A stretch of DNA of 64,000 nt from Amphiura filiformis (Eukaryota > Echinodermata > Ophiuroidea > Amphilepidida > Amphiuridae). A program made the translations under genes and the position numbers. Numbering within the stretch: position 1 is the stretch's first letter; each line of letters begins with the position of its first letter. Below, in pieces: positions 34,698 through 45,957 of this stretch. Location: NCBI RefSeq assembly GCF_039555335.1, contig NC_092642.1, positions 61,483,776-61,547,775 of the forward strand, given 5' to 3'. The notes under the pieces were generated by a model, which saw only the letters and a list, made by a program, of their open reading frames with translations, did no database searches and was not told where the DNA came from.

Positions 34698-37600
34698 TTA
34701 TTCTTCAAGACCAGTCGCTTGACAGCTGACTTCCCATAATTTCGTTGCCAGTCCCGCATCACGAGCAACTTCCGTCTCTTGAGTCAAGCGACAGTTATCA
34801 AAATATCCTCCTGATAACTCGGTAAGAGATTCTTCGAGAGCACAGTAAATAGTTGTCTGAGCACCGGCCTCTTCATCGATTCCAATCAAAAGAATACTTA
34901 ATCTGCAAACAGAACAGAACACGATCAACCAAAATATATCATCAGGTGTTTTTTCAAATCTCTGTTCCAAATGCCTTAGTGTGGAACTAGGCCTCAAACA
35001 TCAGCAGTCTAAATTATTGGGCGAAATGTAACTAAATTTGGTGACAATTATATTTTGCTAAACATTGTGTAAAGTTAAACCAATTGTTGATTTGAAATTT
35101 TATTTAAACTGTTGATATTTGACACAACTATGGGGATTTCCAAGCAAACAGGGACATGACGTTTACACTCCTTCATTTAGGTTTTATTTCATTTTTGTTT
35201 TTTAAATTGCTCAAGGAATATTGAAATTTCCATATTCTATAATGCGTTTTATATTTTTTTTATTCTGTTATGTATTTATTACTTAATTCGTTTCCATCAT
35301 TTTGGGTGGACAAATTGGAGCACGAGTTACCATGTTTTTTGCAAGGAAATGAAAAACTATGAAGGGCAAATCTTTTTTGAGGTATATCAAGATCAAAATT
35401 GATATAGTGGTTGGTACTCCATCAAAATAGAAATGAGTGATTTTCAGCATGTCTTCTGCTCGTAGCACGAGTTACCGTTTTGTTTACAGCTGTCCCATAC
35501 GTACAAAAGTTCATATCTTCACCACTACAGGATCCAGTCTTGGATGTTTGGTGTTCAAATACAAAAAAATAAAGATTCCACTCAAATGAGTTTAAAAGTT
35601 CGAGCATAAAGTATATAAAACATTGCCCAAAAGTGTAGCGTTAGCATGAGTTACCATGGGAATTGCACCTATACTATAAGTAATATTTGTCCAACGGGTA
35701 ATAGGTAATTGCATTGTACACAGAGTTTCATACTCACTTAAACATTAACATAGTAAGAAAAAGACCAATTTTTGATGGTCCTATAAATTCCGAAGTGCTG
35801 TCAACAAAATTGGTCTTGACAAGTCCTGGATGCAATGTGAAAGCAGATACGCCGGTCCCTTCAAGCCTTCGAGCCAGCTCTTTGGTGAACAAAATATTGG
35901 CGACTTTACTCCTTTCGTATTCACGTAATCCGGGATATATTCTTCCCTGGCTGTCTTTCTGATCAAATTGCATTTCTGAATATTTAACTACTGTATGGGA
36001 GAGGGATGAGACATTGATGATTCTGCTTGGTGAAGATTTCTTGAGAAGATCCAGTAGTAGTAGGGTTAGAAGGAAAGGTCCAAAATGATTGGTAGCGAAG
36101 ACCATGTTATAGCCTTCTGCTGTACGATGACCCGTTGGTGCTTTAAGAATACCTGTAATTAAATATCAATTACAGATATAATTGTATACATGAAAGGGTG
36201 ACAATTTTTTTTTCAGATGACCAATTTACAGTTTTGGTAATTTTGGCCAAATTAAAGAAGATTGTGGTGAACAATCCAATCATAATAGGGTAAGAGCCGG
36301 TATATAGATGATATAACAGCAAATAAAGTTAAGAAAAACTTCTATATCAACAGCCTACATGGCCTACGGGGATAAGCATACCTAATATTGCTTTTATCGG
36401 CGCGAGCCCGGGCGCGAGTTTTCAACAAAATATAACGCCTTTGGAAACTACCAGCGAAATAACAACAAGAACTCCCGACCACATGTCACAAGGGGCGAGG
36501 GCCCGCGGACCCCTCAAAAGTTGCTTTGTACTTAAAAAGCCGGCTCAGATAATAAATGAGCGATTTGGACACACTACTATTGTGTTTTGATCTTCTCTTC
36601 CCTTGAAAAACCTGAATCGGCGCATTCATGTCACATCCGTTATGATGCGGTCGCTCAAAATCAACAGATGTTTGCAAAATTCATTAAAGTCGTGATTTTT
36701 TTGTTTGCTTTTTGTTTGTTTGTAAAACAGTCGTTCGTGTGGAAAACACATTCGAGTACTGCTATAGATTACTAGGGCTCTGTTATAAAGACTGCACAAA
36801 AAGTAACGCAGCTAATAATCGTGTTCACAATATTTCAACACAGAAAGAAGGATGATTTATTTACGCGCATTTTGATACCCCATTTCGTCGGCTGTATTCC
36901 ATAGTGGCGTATAGTGATTTTTGGTCATTTTTTTGAAAATTGGCACATATGTCTTTAATGATGTTCTCTTTCATTTTTCTAAGTCTCATCAGTCATAATT
37001 AGCTAATTAATTAGTAATTGATTAATTAAATGTGGCGTATAGTTACAAAGTGACATTTTTCGTATTCCATAGTGGCGTATCGACCATACGCCACTTTTTA
37101 TACACATTTTATAATTATGAAATATCGGCAAAATGAAAAACATCGTATGTCATAGTGGCGTACGCGTATCGGACCTATACGCCACTATGGAATACGATGT
37201 TTTTCATTTTTGCCGATATTTCATAATTATAAAATGTGTATAAAAAAGTGGCGTATGGTCGATACGCCACTATGGAATACGAAAAAGGTTAGGGTATTGC
37301 GTTTTGTTCGTTTTCCATAGTGACGTATAGTTTTATTGTCAGTTTGCCAGCAAAAGTATGTATTTATTTCTTTTGAAAAATATATAACAATAAAATCTAT
37401 TTAGTTTACTACAGAAATTTCACATCATTTACAAAATATAATGAATGTCTGATTTACACAACTCGATTTTAAATTGGCATTTCTTCAAACCCGATTTTCT
37501 CGAAAAGTTGTTTATTCGCGGCGCCCCACTATACGCCACTATGGAATACGGACGACGATTTGTCCAATTTCGTTCAATATTAACAACACAGCAGTGTTTT

Positions 37601-40600
37601 TAAAGAGAAATAATCGAATTTAAAAGTTGGGAGCTGTTTGTATTTATAACAGCTGCGTTACTTTTTGTTCAGACTAGATAATATCGTACGTATTGCATGT
37701 TATATCGCACATCGATCAATCCTTACTTTGAACAACGGAAATGTATAGGGCTAACAGCAAGTGACAAAATGTAGTTCCAAACTTATTCGGTACGTACCTC
37801 CATTGTTAATCAAATAATCCAATCTTGGTTCTTCTTTTAGGAATTCCTCTGCAAATCTCCTCACTGATCCTTGGTCAGACAAATCCAGATGTCTGTAGAT
37901 TACATTGGAACTTCCAGATCGTCTTTGAATCTCTTTCACAGCTTCCTCTGCTTTCACGGGATTACGGCAAGCTATGATGACTCGTGCACCTCGGCGAGCC
38001 AGGTCAATGGCAGTCTCTTTCCCTATTCCAGAGTTGGCGCCTAAAATGAGACATTAATCAAAAATTAATCTAAAGGTGAACTTGAGAAATGCATCACGGA
38101 AATTAAGATCTGGACTGTGGAAAACAAGCTCTCTCTGAATGACAGCAAAACAGAGGCTGTCCACATATCATCCCGCTACTCATATAACGTTGACATTAAT
38201 TCCTTCACTGTGGGTGATACAGTTGTTGAGACTGTTATACAAGTTAAAGATTTTGGTTTCTCATTGATGAAAGTCTCTTCATGATCTCCCATGTTAATAA
38301 CACTTGCCGCTTCGCTTCACTCGCCATTAGAAATATTGGCCGTGTGCGGAAATATCTCGATCAAAACAGTGCTGAAAAACTGGTTCACACATTCATCTCC
38401 TTAAGACACGAATCAAACAATAGCATTCTCTATGGACTTCCAAATATTCAGATCAGCAAACTGCAACGCATTCAAAATGCTGCCGCCCGGCTTGTTACAT
38501 TGACTAAGAAGGGCGAACACATAACTCCTATGCTTTAATGCCTTCATTTGCTGTCTCTTAGCAACACCTTTCTTTGTGATTCTCACATTTGTACTCCCGC
38601 TCTTTCAGCCGATCCAGTTTGGGATGCTTCATGCATGCAATTGTCCATGTAGACCTCGTCTACGATACACAGCGTCATCATCCCTATATCTTCGTGTCAA
38701 AAATTGCCGTGATAGTACGGCGAATCCTCTCGTTTTTCAATAGCTACGCATGGCGATTTTGTTCGAGATAGGCCGAGCGACTCAGGCTAAGCATAGTACG
38801 ACTATCATGTGAGATACCACCAAGTTCTATTCTACAAATTATTACGATTTGCGCATGCTCTAGTATCCCATATGGTGTTGCTATTACAAGGAAATTCGAT
38901 TTGTTTTGAGGTAAACCCCAGGTTTTGTTTTTAATACACTAACTGGAAATTAAATACACTAATTAGCGACCATTGCTGTTGGCTCTGGATACATTTTTAC
39001 TGCATTTTTGGCGTAACGATTTTTAAATCTTAAGTTAAAATTGTGATATACTTAATTTTGAGAATTACAGTTATATAAAGGAACACAAATAGCCCATTCA
39101 CCTAAAATCCAGGTGCTTGTATTGAATATTCGATCACACGTGTATTCCACAATGCATATATGTAAACTTTCTTTATCTATGTCAACAATAGAATATTGAT
39201 TTCACCAACGGAGTATGGAGCTATGAAAAAATATTTATAATACAGGGTATTGACACTGTGCGATAGTCATTTTAACATCAAATTCTGCTTACAGTTTCTT
39301 TTGATAAGAAACGGTTTTGCTCGTAGATTCTAAATATTTTTGGGCCGTTTGATGCAATTTGGCTATAGAAATATATTTAAAAAAAATGCCGTGGTGCGGT
39401 ACATTTAACATAATGGTGCATTGTGTACCATTATGAATGTATTATCCAAGGTAAGCTATTGCCACTATGATTAATCATATCGATTATAGTAGAGATTCGG
39501 TAGTCTTCGGCATGAAAACACCTAAAAAGACACATTACTCAACATAAATGGGTCCCTGTCCGCAGAAAATCTTTGAAAAAAACACGTGATTTTGGTGGCC
39601 ATTTTGAATTTTTACCATAATCTAACCTAAATATTCATCTGGCTATAATATTAATGGCAGATTTGGAATCAGCAGCCTCAAAAGTATATGAAGGCATATT
39701 ACATGGTGCTTTTGCCTAAAATTATACTAATAGTGGTAAAATCACTAAAAACAACTATTTTGACGGCCCTTTTGAATTTTCTCCAAAACCCGACCTAAGA
39801 AATTCATCTGGTGAATTTTCTTTTTGACAGATTCTTTTTCCTAATGCAATTTGGCCATAGAAACACTGCTTCTTGAAAAAAATATGGGTTTATGCCCATC
39901 CCTAATGATACCAAAATGTCTTCGGAGCACTTACATCTTGGGGACCCTGTGTATAAAACACCATTCATGTAGTAGTTTGCCCAAATGTGCAAATCACAAG
40001 GACGCTTACGACAAGAAAAAGACTTGCTATTTTGAAGTCTGATAGTGACAGTAATGTGCAAAATTATGCAAATAATTACATACTGCAGTTACTGTCCGTT
40101 TTCCTATACACAATACACAGTGCTCTCACCATTGACGCGTGACCCTACAAATGATCTACGTTGGAAGAATGGGCACTTGCCTAGTTAACATCACTGTGTG
40201 AAAAATAACCAGCCAATATGTTAGCTATTCTCCAAACTTCTAGCAAATATATTTCTCTAACATGACCTAAAATTACAGCTAGGTTAGATGTTCAGAAATA
40301 GTCGCACTTTTGTAAAATATGAGTGAGGGCAAGGCATAGCTAGCCAACTCCCCGTGTTAATTGAATGGAGATTTGACCGAAAATATTGGTATCGGACCGC
40401 TCACTTCTGAAGGATGCCACAAAAAACTATTCTCTGGCAATCATCATGATGAGTTTCTTATATAGTATGCCGAAATTGGGTACTGTAGGTGATTGACAAA
40501 TGGTCGCACTTTTCTGATAAATAAGTGACAGTGAACATGAAATATCAGCGCCCATAAACCCAAGTTAGTAGCTAGTTAGTGGAGGCCGTCACGGACTGAT

Positions 40601-40677
40601 TATTGATTATTGAAGTGCCTTATTAATAGATACGCACGATTTAGGGCAAGAAAAACACCCCGGGACACTTTTGGAGA

Positions 40678-40762
<85 letters not shown>

Positions 40763-41939
40763 GACATCATCATCATCATCACTTTCTACATTTTTCTAAA
40801 CAACATAGGGCCTACCGTTTTAATAAGATTTTTTCTTGAAATGCATGTAACTATAATTATTGTTTAGAGCGTGATGAAATAAAACATCACGATTTTCATC
40901 ACAAAACAAATATAATGCATAAGAAATCGTTTGTTTTAGAGCGTGATGATGAAATAAAACATCACGATTTTCATCCCGAAACAAAGTAATACATAAGAAA
41001 TCAATTTTTCGTGAGTGATGAAATAAAACATCAAAATTGTCATCACGAAACAAAGTAATACATGAGAAATCGTTTGTTTTAAAACGTGATGAAATAAAAC
41101 ATCACGATTTTCATCACAAAACAAAGTAATAGGCCTACAAAAGAAATACATTTTTCAAGAGTGATTGAATAAAACATCACGATTTTCATCACGGAACAAA
41201 GTAATACATAAGACATCGTTTGTTTGATTGCAATCAACCGCGACAGTTCGTCTCACACACATAACAATGCACTGCGATCAAATAGGTTGATGACATCATT
41301 TGATTGAATGGACTGCACTGCGCCATGATTACGTGCACCGGTTCAAATCCTTTGTTTGGAGCCAATCAATAATTTCACGTAGGCCTACAGCCTCTATGCA
41401 AATTAGAGTTTACACACGCTGCAGCTGGGGTAATCGACCGAAGCTTGTTGCCGTTAGTGATCGAATGCATGAGCTTATTTGCTTTACTGAATCGATTTAC
41501 TGGATTAATTTCCTGTTAACTGGGTTTAATGCCACAAAGGTCGAATCGCCTTTGCCATGGACCATGACTGCATCATGATCTAGTTGCTGTGTGCTGTGCA
41601 TTTATCAGTATGAATGAGACAAAAAATCTTAACAAAAACCATAGACCTATCCAAAATACCTTTCACTTGATGCATAACTAATCAGTCTGTGTTGCAAACT
41701 TTAAAACAAGAGAATTGATCGAAGAGCTTTTGGATTGTACCAAAATGTCTTAGGGGTACTTACATCTTGGGAACCCTATGTATAAACTCACCTGTTATAA
41801 TGGCCGTTTTTCCATGCAACTTCACCTGAATGTGCTTACAATTTCTGCGGTATAGCCCACCATTCACATGGTACTTTAACCCAAATGTGCAGATCAAAAG
41901 GACGCTTACGACAACAAAAATTGTCATAAAAATGGCCAT
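34698..41939 (-). CDS. Retinol-dehydrogenase-like SDR, copy D (NNAG changed to NNGG)
   Basis: Coding exons, transcript order: 41792-41939, 37798-38040, 35738-36152, 34698-34902; 1011 bases, 336 residues, GT/AG introns. The anchor begins MAIFMTIFVVVSVLLICTF. The cofactor loop reads TGANSGIG, the form usual in vertebrate RDHs, while the other copies have TGG. Exon 2 ends NNGG: the alanine of the NNAG motif, a structural element of the central sheet in SDRs, is glycine (codon GGA). NVSS and YERSK are intact and the tail is [12 protein letters not shown]. Intron 1 is about 3.75 kb and full of repeats (LINE, exon-1 relic, 1.5-kb element); intron 2 holds a large hairpin element. Probably expressed; activity may be altered. 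Confidence 0.9.
36790..37675. mobile_element. Inverted-repeat element in intron 2 of gene D
   Basis: Outer ends GACTGCACAAAAAGTAACGC (36790) and inverted GTCTGAACAAAAAGTAACGC (ending about 37675) mark an insertion: gene C reads CTGCTATAGATAACATCG at the matching site near 26820. Inside, the phrase ATTCCATAGTGGCGTAT or its complement recurs about eight times, and the middle is a long hairpin (37057-37286). No coding region. Confidence 0.8.
37057..37286. repeat. Near-perfect hairpin with arms of about 110 bases
   Basis: The left arm (from TTTTTCGTATTCCATAGTGG) and right arm (ending CCACTATGGAATACGAAAAA) are complementary over almost all their length with a centre near 37171. Both arms carry CGATACGCCACT/AGTGGCGTATCG and ATAATTATGAAATATCGG phrases. 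In the gene D pre-mRNA this would make a long double-stranded stem. Confidence 0.92.
38055..38540 (+). mobile_element. LINE reverse-transcriptase fragment in intron 1 of gene D
   Basis: Plus-strand reading gives NKLSLNDSKTEAVHISSR, then after a shift ISHVNNTCRFASLAIRNIGR, KYLDQNSAEKLVHTFI, SILYGLPNIQISKLQRIQNA and AARLVT: the thumb and C-terminal part of CR1/L2-like reverse transcriptases. It is antisense to gene D, truncated at both ends and at least once frame-shifted. Confidence 0.85.
38541..39940. other. Intron 1 of gene D, unassigned part
   Basis: No gene or clear element ends. Two similar passages (39590-39680 and 39760-39845, both with TTTTGAATTTT and AT/TTCATCTGG) form a loose internal repeat. 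Confidence 0.45.
39945..40055 (-). pseudogene. Decayed extra exon 1 inside intron 1 of gene D
   Basis: On the minus strand CTGTCACTATCAGACTTCAA is followed by AATAGCAAGTC (start codon ATA), then CGTAAGCGTCCTTGTGATTT and GAATGGTGTTTTATACACAG, where it jumps into intron-1 sequence (GGGTCCCCAAGATGTAAGTG). It lacks the last third of exon 1, exactly as the relic in gene C intron 1 does. Confidence 0.8.
40678..40781. repeat. (CAT)n microsatellite
   Basis: About 34 CAT units with one GACATC interruption near 40762. Confidence 0.97.
40865..41236. repeat. Minisatellite, unit about 71 bases, five copies
   Basis: Units begin near 40865, 40936, 41009, 41081 and 41157, each with GTGATGAAATAAAACATCAC followed by GATTTTCATCAC and AAACAAAGTAAT. 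Each unit contains two or three short complementary GTGATG/CATCAC pairs and can fold on itself. The same array, inverted, is at 56622-56985. Confidence 0.9.
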
Positions 41940-42067
41940 TTTGAAGTCTAGCAGTGACAGTTACGATATGTGCAAAATTATGAAAGTGATTATTGCTTGC
42001 TGTGTGCAGTTCCAATGTTGTACCAATTGTTATATTCAGAAACTAGTTCTTCGGTTAACAGAAGTTA

Positions 42068-42212
42068 CATAATGATTTAGCTCAGATCCGACTGCTTACA
42101 GTGCCACTGTGCTTACTAGAAAAACGCGTTCAAAAACCTGAAGATTTATTTGTCAGTCAGGGCACATATATAATACACTCAGTGAACCCTGACGGCAATG
42201 AACCGGCATAAT
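42068..42212 (-). promoter_or_regulatory. Conserved upstream block of gene D
   Basis: Counterpart of 28624-28770: AATGATTTAGCTCAG, CAGTGCCACTGTGCTTACTA, CAGTCAGGGCAC, GTGAACCCTGACGGCAATGA. It starts about 130 bases upstream of the gene D start codon without an intervening insertion. Confidence 0.45.
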
Positions 42213-42366
42213 AAGCCAAACTGATCATATTTACAAAATCACAGTTCAATTAACCACCACAGCTCCAAATTTGACCTGACGTGGATTTAAGGTGGTTCGT
42301 ACGGCTAATCAGGCTTACAGCAAAATAGCCACAATAGCGAATCAGAATAATTATGTATTAACTTAA

Positions 42367-42876
42367 GGGGTGGGGTATGAACCTTTGGACAGTATTTATT
42401 TTGGGACATTAGAGCACATCAGACATATCGAATTGCATTCTGAATGCGAAGAATGTCCTTCTTATATCAAATAATTTTGATTTTTTGAAATTCGCAATGT
42501 AATACAAATTTTTATGACAAATCATTAAAATTGATATTTTGATATTTAACAGTACTCGAAGTAAACTTTATAAATCTAATTATTTATACTTAAAGTGTAT
42601 GTAGGTGGGATGAACAACCGACGATCAATTGAAAATTTTGACCTTTCGTATTGAAGATATGGATTTTTTTCCCCAAAACACCACAAAAAATTAGGTCTTT
42701 TTGGGAAAAAAACCCATATCTTCAATATGAAAGGTCACAATTTTCAATTGATCGTCAGTTTTTCTTCCCAGCTACATATCAGAAAGACATTCTTCGTATT
42801 CAGAATGCAATTCGATATGTCCGATGTGCTCTCATGTCCCACAAAAAATACTGTCGAAACGCTCATTCCAGATCCC
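42367..42876. mobile_element. TTAA-flanked (piggyBac-type) MITE upstream of gene D
   Basis: Shorter relative of 16945-18155: starts GGGGTGGGGTATGAACC, ends inverted GGGATCTGGAATGAGCG, with TTAA at 42363-42366 and 42877-42880 and the same inner hairpin around CCCATATCTTCAATATGAAA. The middle part present in the gene B copy is missing. Confidence 0.9.
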
Positions 42877-42880
42877 TTAA

Positions 42881-44046
42881 GGGGGTATAATACCCTGATT
42901 TTCATCAGTACCCCTCTTCTTTTTTTTTCTTGCAAATTTATGAAGTACATAAATATGTTCATCACCTCATGTCCTGAACTTATAAAATATCTCTACCTAC
43001 AAAGTGCTTTTAAACCATTTTAGTATATCATTTTTGCCCTGTATACTTTTTTGTTTACCTGTTACTATAGGATTATAGTAACTCAGAATGTGTGCCTCAT
43101 AACAACACATAATTTATTCTATTCAAGTAGTAATTGAATAGAATAGATTATATCTTTTGTTATACCATGTTCAGATTGTGATCAACCAGGCATGCTAAAA
43201 TAGCTTAAAATATTTCTTCCACATGAATGGTATAGCAAATTTAATACTATATAGCCTCTATCATGTGTTGTTTGGAAAAGAGATAAGGCTATAGGTCATC
43301 ATGGGTCAGGTTATAGGTCACCTGGTTGAGGTCAAATTTAGGCATCCATTTTGAAAAACATGTGATATATAAACATAGCTATAATGAGGCATCAATTTGG
43401 GCTATAATGAGGCATCAAAGTTTGACTTTTTACTGGATATCATTTTTGGGAATGGCTAGTTGAAATAGATTGGAAAAACGAAGGTAAAATTTGTACCAAA
43501 ATCGCAAAAATGAAACACCTACCTAATCTGATGGTATAGGTGAAGAGAAATACAATTTGTTTCCACATAACTGTAATTTGGTTGTGGAAACTTTTTACCT
43601 ATGGCTTAATTAGGTTTCAGTGAAATAATGTCGCTAGTTAAAAATACAAAATATAGCTCAACATTGAAAATAGAAGCATTTTAACCAGTTCGTTTGTTGA
43701 TAGGTGTGGAGCACTGAAAATCGCCAAGTTCTTGAAGTCATCAAGAACCACTTATTCCCATTTTACATATCAACATTATTTCTCTAATGCGTTAGCAACA
43801 TGTATCCAAAATGTTAACGAAATCCGTTGATAGTAAGCTTTCCAAAATGAAGTAAATTTAAAACATCGGTGATGTACCACCTTTTGGCTTCTACCTGTAA
43901 AAGCATGTAAGCTACATTGATACCGATGCCACCAACAGAACGAGAAGATTTGCCCTTCATTTTGCATACTACTTTTTGTCCATTTTTTCTCATTTCTTCA
44001 CAAAATGCCAAAAATGGAACAAAAATGCAATGGGTGTAGTCCCCCC
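42881..44046. mobile_element. 1.2-kb TTAA-flanked element abutting the previous one
   Basis: Member of the 31539-32760 family in opposite orientation: starts GGGGGTATAATACCC, ends ATGGGTGTAGTCCCCCC, TTAA at 42877-42880 (shared with the neighbouring element) and 44047-44050. Confidence 0.9.
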
Positions 44047-44577
44047 TTAAAACAAACTAAAGATAAGTCTTCACTCCATGTATTTTTAGAGATCAGAAAA
44101 CTCTAACATTTCTTATGCATTTCTTTATTTTTTGAAAATTACCTAAATTTTTCCACAGTGTGCTATGGTTTCCGAACTTTCACAGATGGTATATAAACTT
44201 AGTATCTTAATTCCTAACTTAACACATAATTGAAAAAAGGTGGTGAGAGAATTGTCTAAATATGACTCTTGTTTTTGGAAATTTGATCTTTCATCAATTC
44301 ATAAATTGATGATCTTGGCAACATGCCAACAACACTTCGCGTATAATGTCTATGGGGTTTTCCAATCACCAAATATTATGTAAGTCAAAAATATTCTTTT
44401 GGAAAAAATTATAAATTGGCAGGTGAGTTTTACTCACCCATCTACACATCCTATATCATTTTCAAGCAAATAATGTCCATAACACCATGGCCGTTTCTGT
44501 ACTGAAAACATTCATTTGGTCATTTGGACGAATCAGAACCCTATCAGGGTTAAAGAACTGTGTCCTGACGGAGAGTA

Positions 44578-44746
44578 TGCTTGCTATAATGGAGACCGAA
44601 TTAAAATGACTAGTTTGCGTCTGACGTCAGGGCAAAGGCACGACGTGATTGGTTACAGACCTGCGCAGTACGGCATTTTTGGTCTGGTTAACAGGCCGTC
44701 ATACGCAAACTAATCTTTTTAATTCGGTCTTCAATTATAACTTTAT
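44578..44746. mobile_element. Small MITE upstream of gene D
   Basis: Ends GGAGACCGAATTAAAATGAC and inverted GAAGACCGAATTAAAAAGAT with pairing on through TAGTTTGCGT. The matching place in the gene C flank (near 29495) lacks it. TATAAT and ATTATA flank the two sides. Confidence 0.72.
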
Positions 44747-45957
44747 TGTGGAGTAGGAAACCACTAAATTAAGGTCAAGTACTGTAACACGTATGCACTA
44801 TCATTCTTACCACCTTAAATACCAAGACAGAATCTGTACAATACACCAATGGTACAGAGAATCGCAAAATATGATTCAACCAAAAGAAAACAATAATACA
44901 AATACAGGGTGAGTAAAAAAAAGTGCAATAGAGAAAAGAATCCATTTTTATTTAAGAACGGAGTTGAACCTGTTAGGTTTTAAAACATTTTATAAATGAT
45001 ATATCCATTAGTGAACTTGTGTGAAAAATTCAAGGAAATAGCATTTAACGTTGTGTTTTTATGACACATTTTATAGCGATACCCAATTTTAATGTTTGTC
45101 CAAGACACATCTAAAATTTGAATGTCAGCCCGCTCTGTGTAAGGTAGATTTGGAACAACTGCCATTTTCTTAACCTCATTGGCATGAAAATAAAATGGAG
45201 CACCCAAAGTATTATTGCACTTGGTCTTGTTTAATTTATTTGTTGTTATTTTCATTTTACCTTTACATAAAGATGTTTATTCTCTATCAAAAACATACAA
45301 ATTTGTAGGCGGAAATTTTGTAAATGTCGAAATGAAATGCGCTTATTGAAGTGGAGTGAATTATAAAATATCCAGTAAGTTGGACATATTGGGATTAAAA
45401 AAACTGGAGTTGGAGTCGAGTGAGGTATGACGGACTTAAAGTAATGTTAGAAAGTTTGTTTGAACAGAAAAAAGAAATAAAAATAATGCAAAAATCATCC
45501 TAATTTAAGCTAAAGTCAGTTTCTGAGCTGGTGCCAAAATGGATGCATGTAACCACCTTAAACATGTTTTTACGTAATTTAAAAAAAATACGTACCTATT
45601 TCTGGAAATAATATCCTAGGGAGTAAACGCATAGTGAATATAAGAATACAAAATGCACTTCTCAAGTGTTTGAATTTTTATTCAATTTTATGAGGATTTT
45701 TGCGAAAATGACCGTAATTACTGAGTGCATCCGCCAATTTTGTTGGTAATTCGGATTCTCTCCGGTTTGGGGAGTTTAGGGATGTGCCGCTGAGAATTTG
45801 AAAGTGTATGGCTAATGACAAAAGAAAAATTGTTTTGCCAACGTTAACACAATTCCTATTTTGATAAAGGAATGTCTTTTTGTTATAGTAATGTCCAAAT
45901 TAGAACTTACTGTTAATAATACGATGAAAATGCATGACGGGTATAAAGATATGAAAT
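44747..45957. other. Intergenic between D and E
   Basis: 44904 (TACAGGGTGAGTAAAAAAAA) looks like one end of a mariner-type element, but the other end was not found. No supportable gene. Confidence 0.45.

Larger units (their letters stand above)
40080..41585 (-). mobile_element. 1.5-kb repeat-rich element in intron 1 of gene D
   Basis: The whole segment is an inverted copy of about 56237-57780. Its ends (CATACTGCAGTTACTGTCC and CATGATGCAGTCATGGTCC when each is read inward) form an imperfect inverted repeat. It contains a (CAT)n tract and a minisatellite with units of about 71 bases. No transposase frame; long runs of methionine or isoleucine in the frames come from the microsatellite. Confidence 0.7.

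Noticed and set aside
40600-40867. Open frames of nearly pure methionine or isoleucine
   Set aside because: Translation of the (CAT)n microsatellite.
40820-41151. Repeated DENRDVLFHH peptides in open frames, also at 56606-56991
   Set aside because: Produced by the 71-base minisatellite; no start context, homology or splice support.
40865-41236. Possible CRISPR-like array
   Set aside because: Eukaryotic sequence, whole units repeat with no unique spacers; it is a minisatellite.
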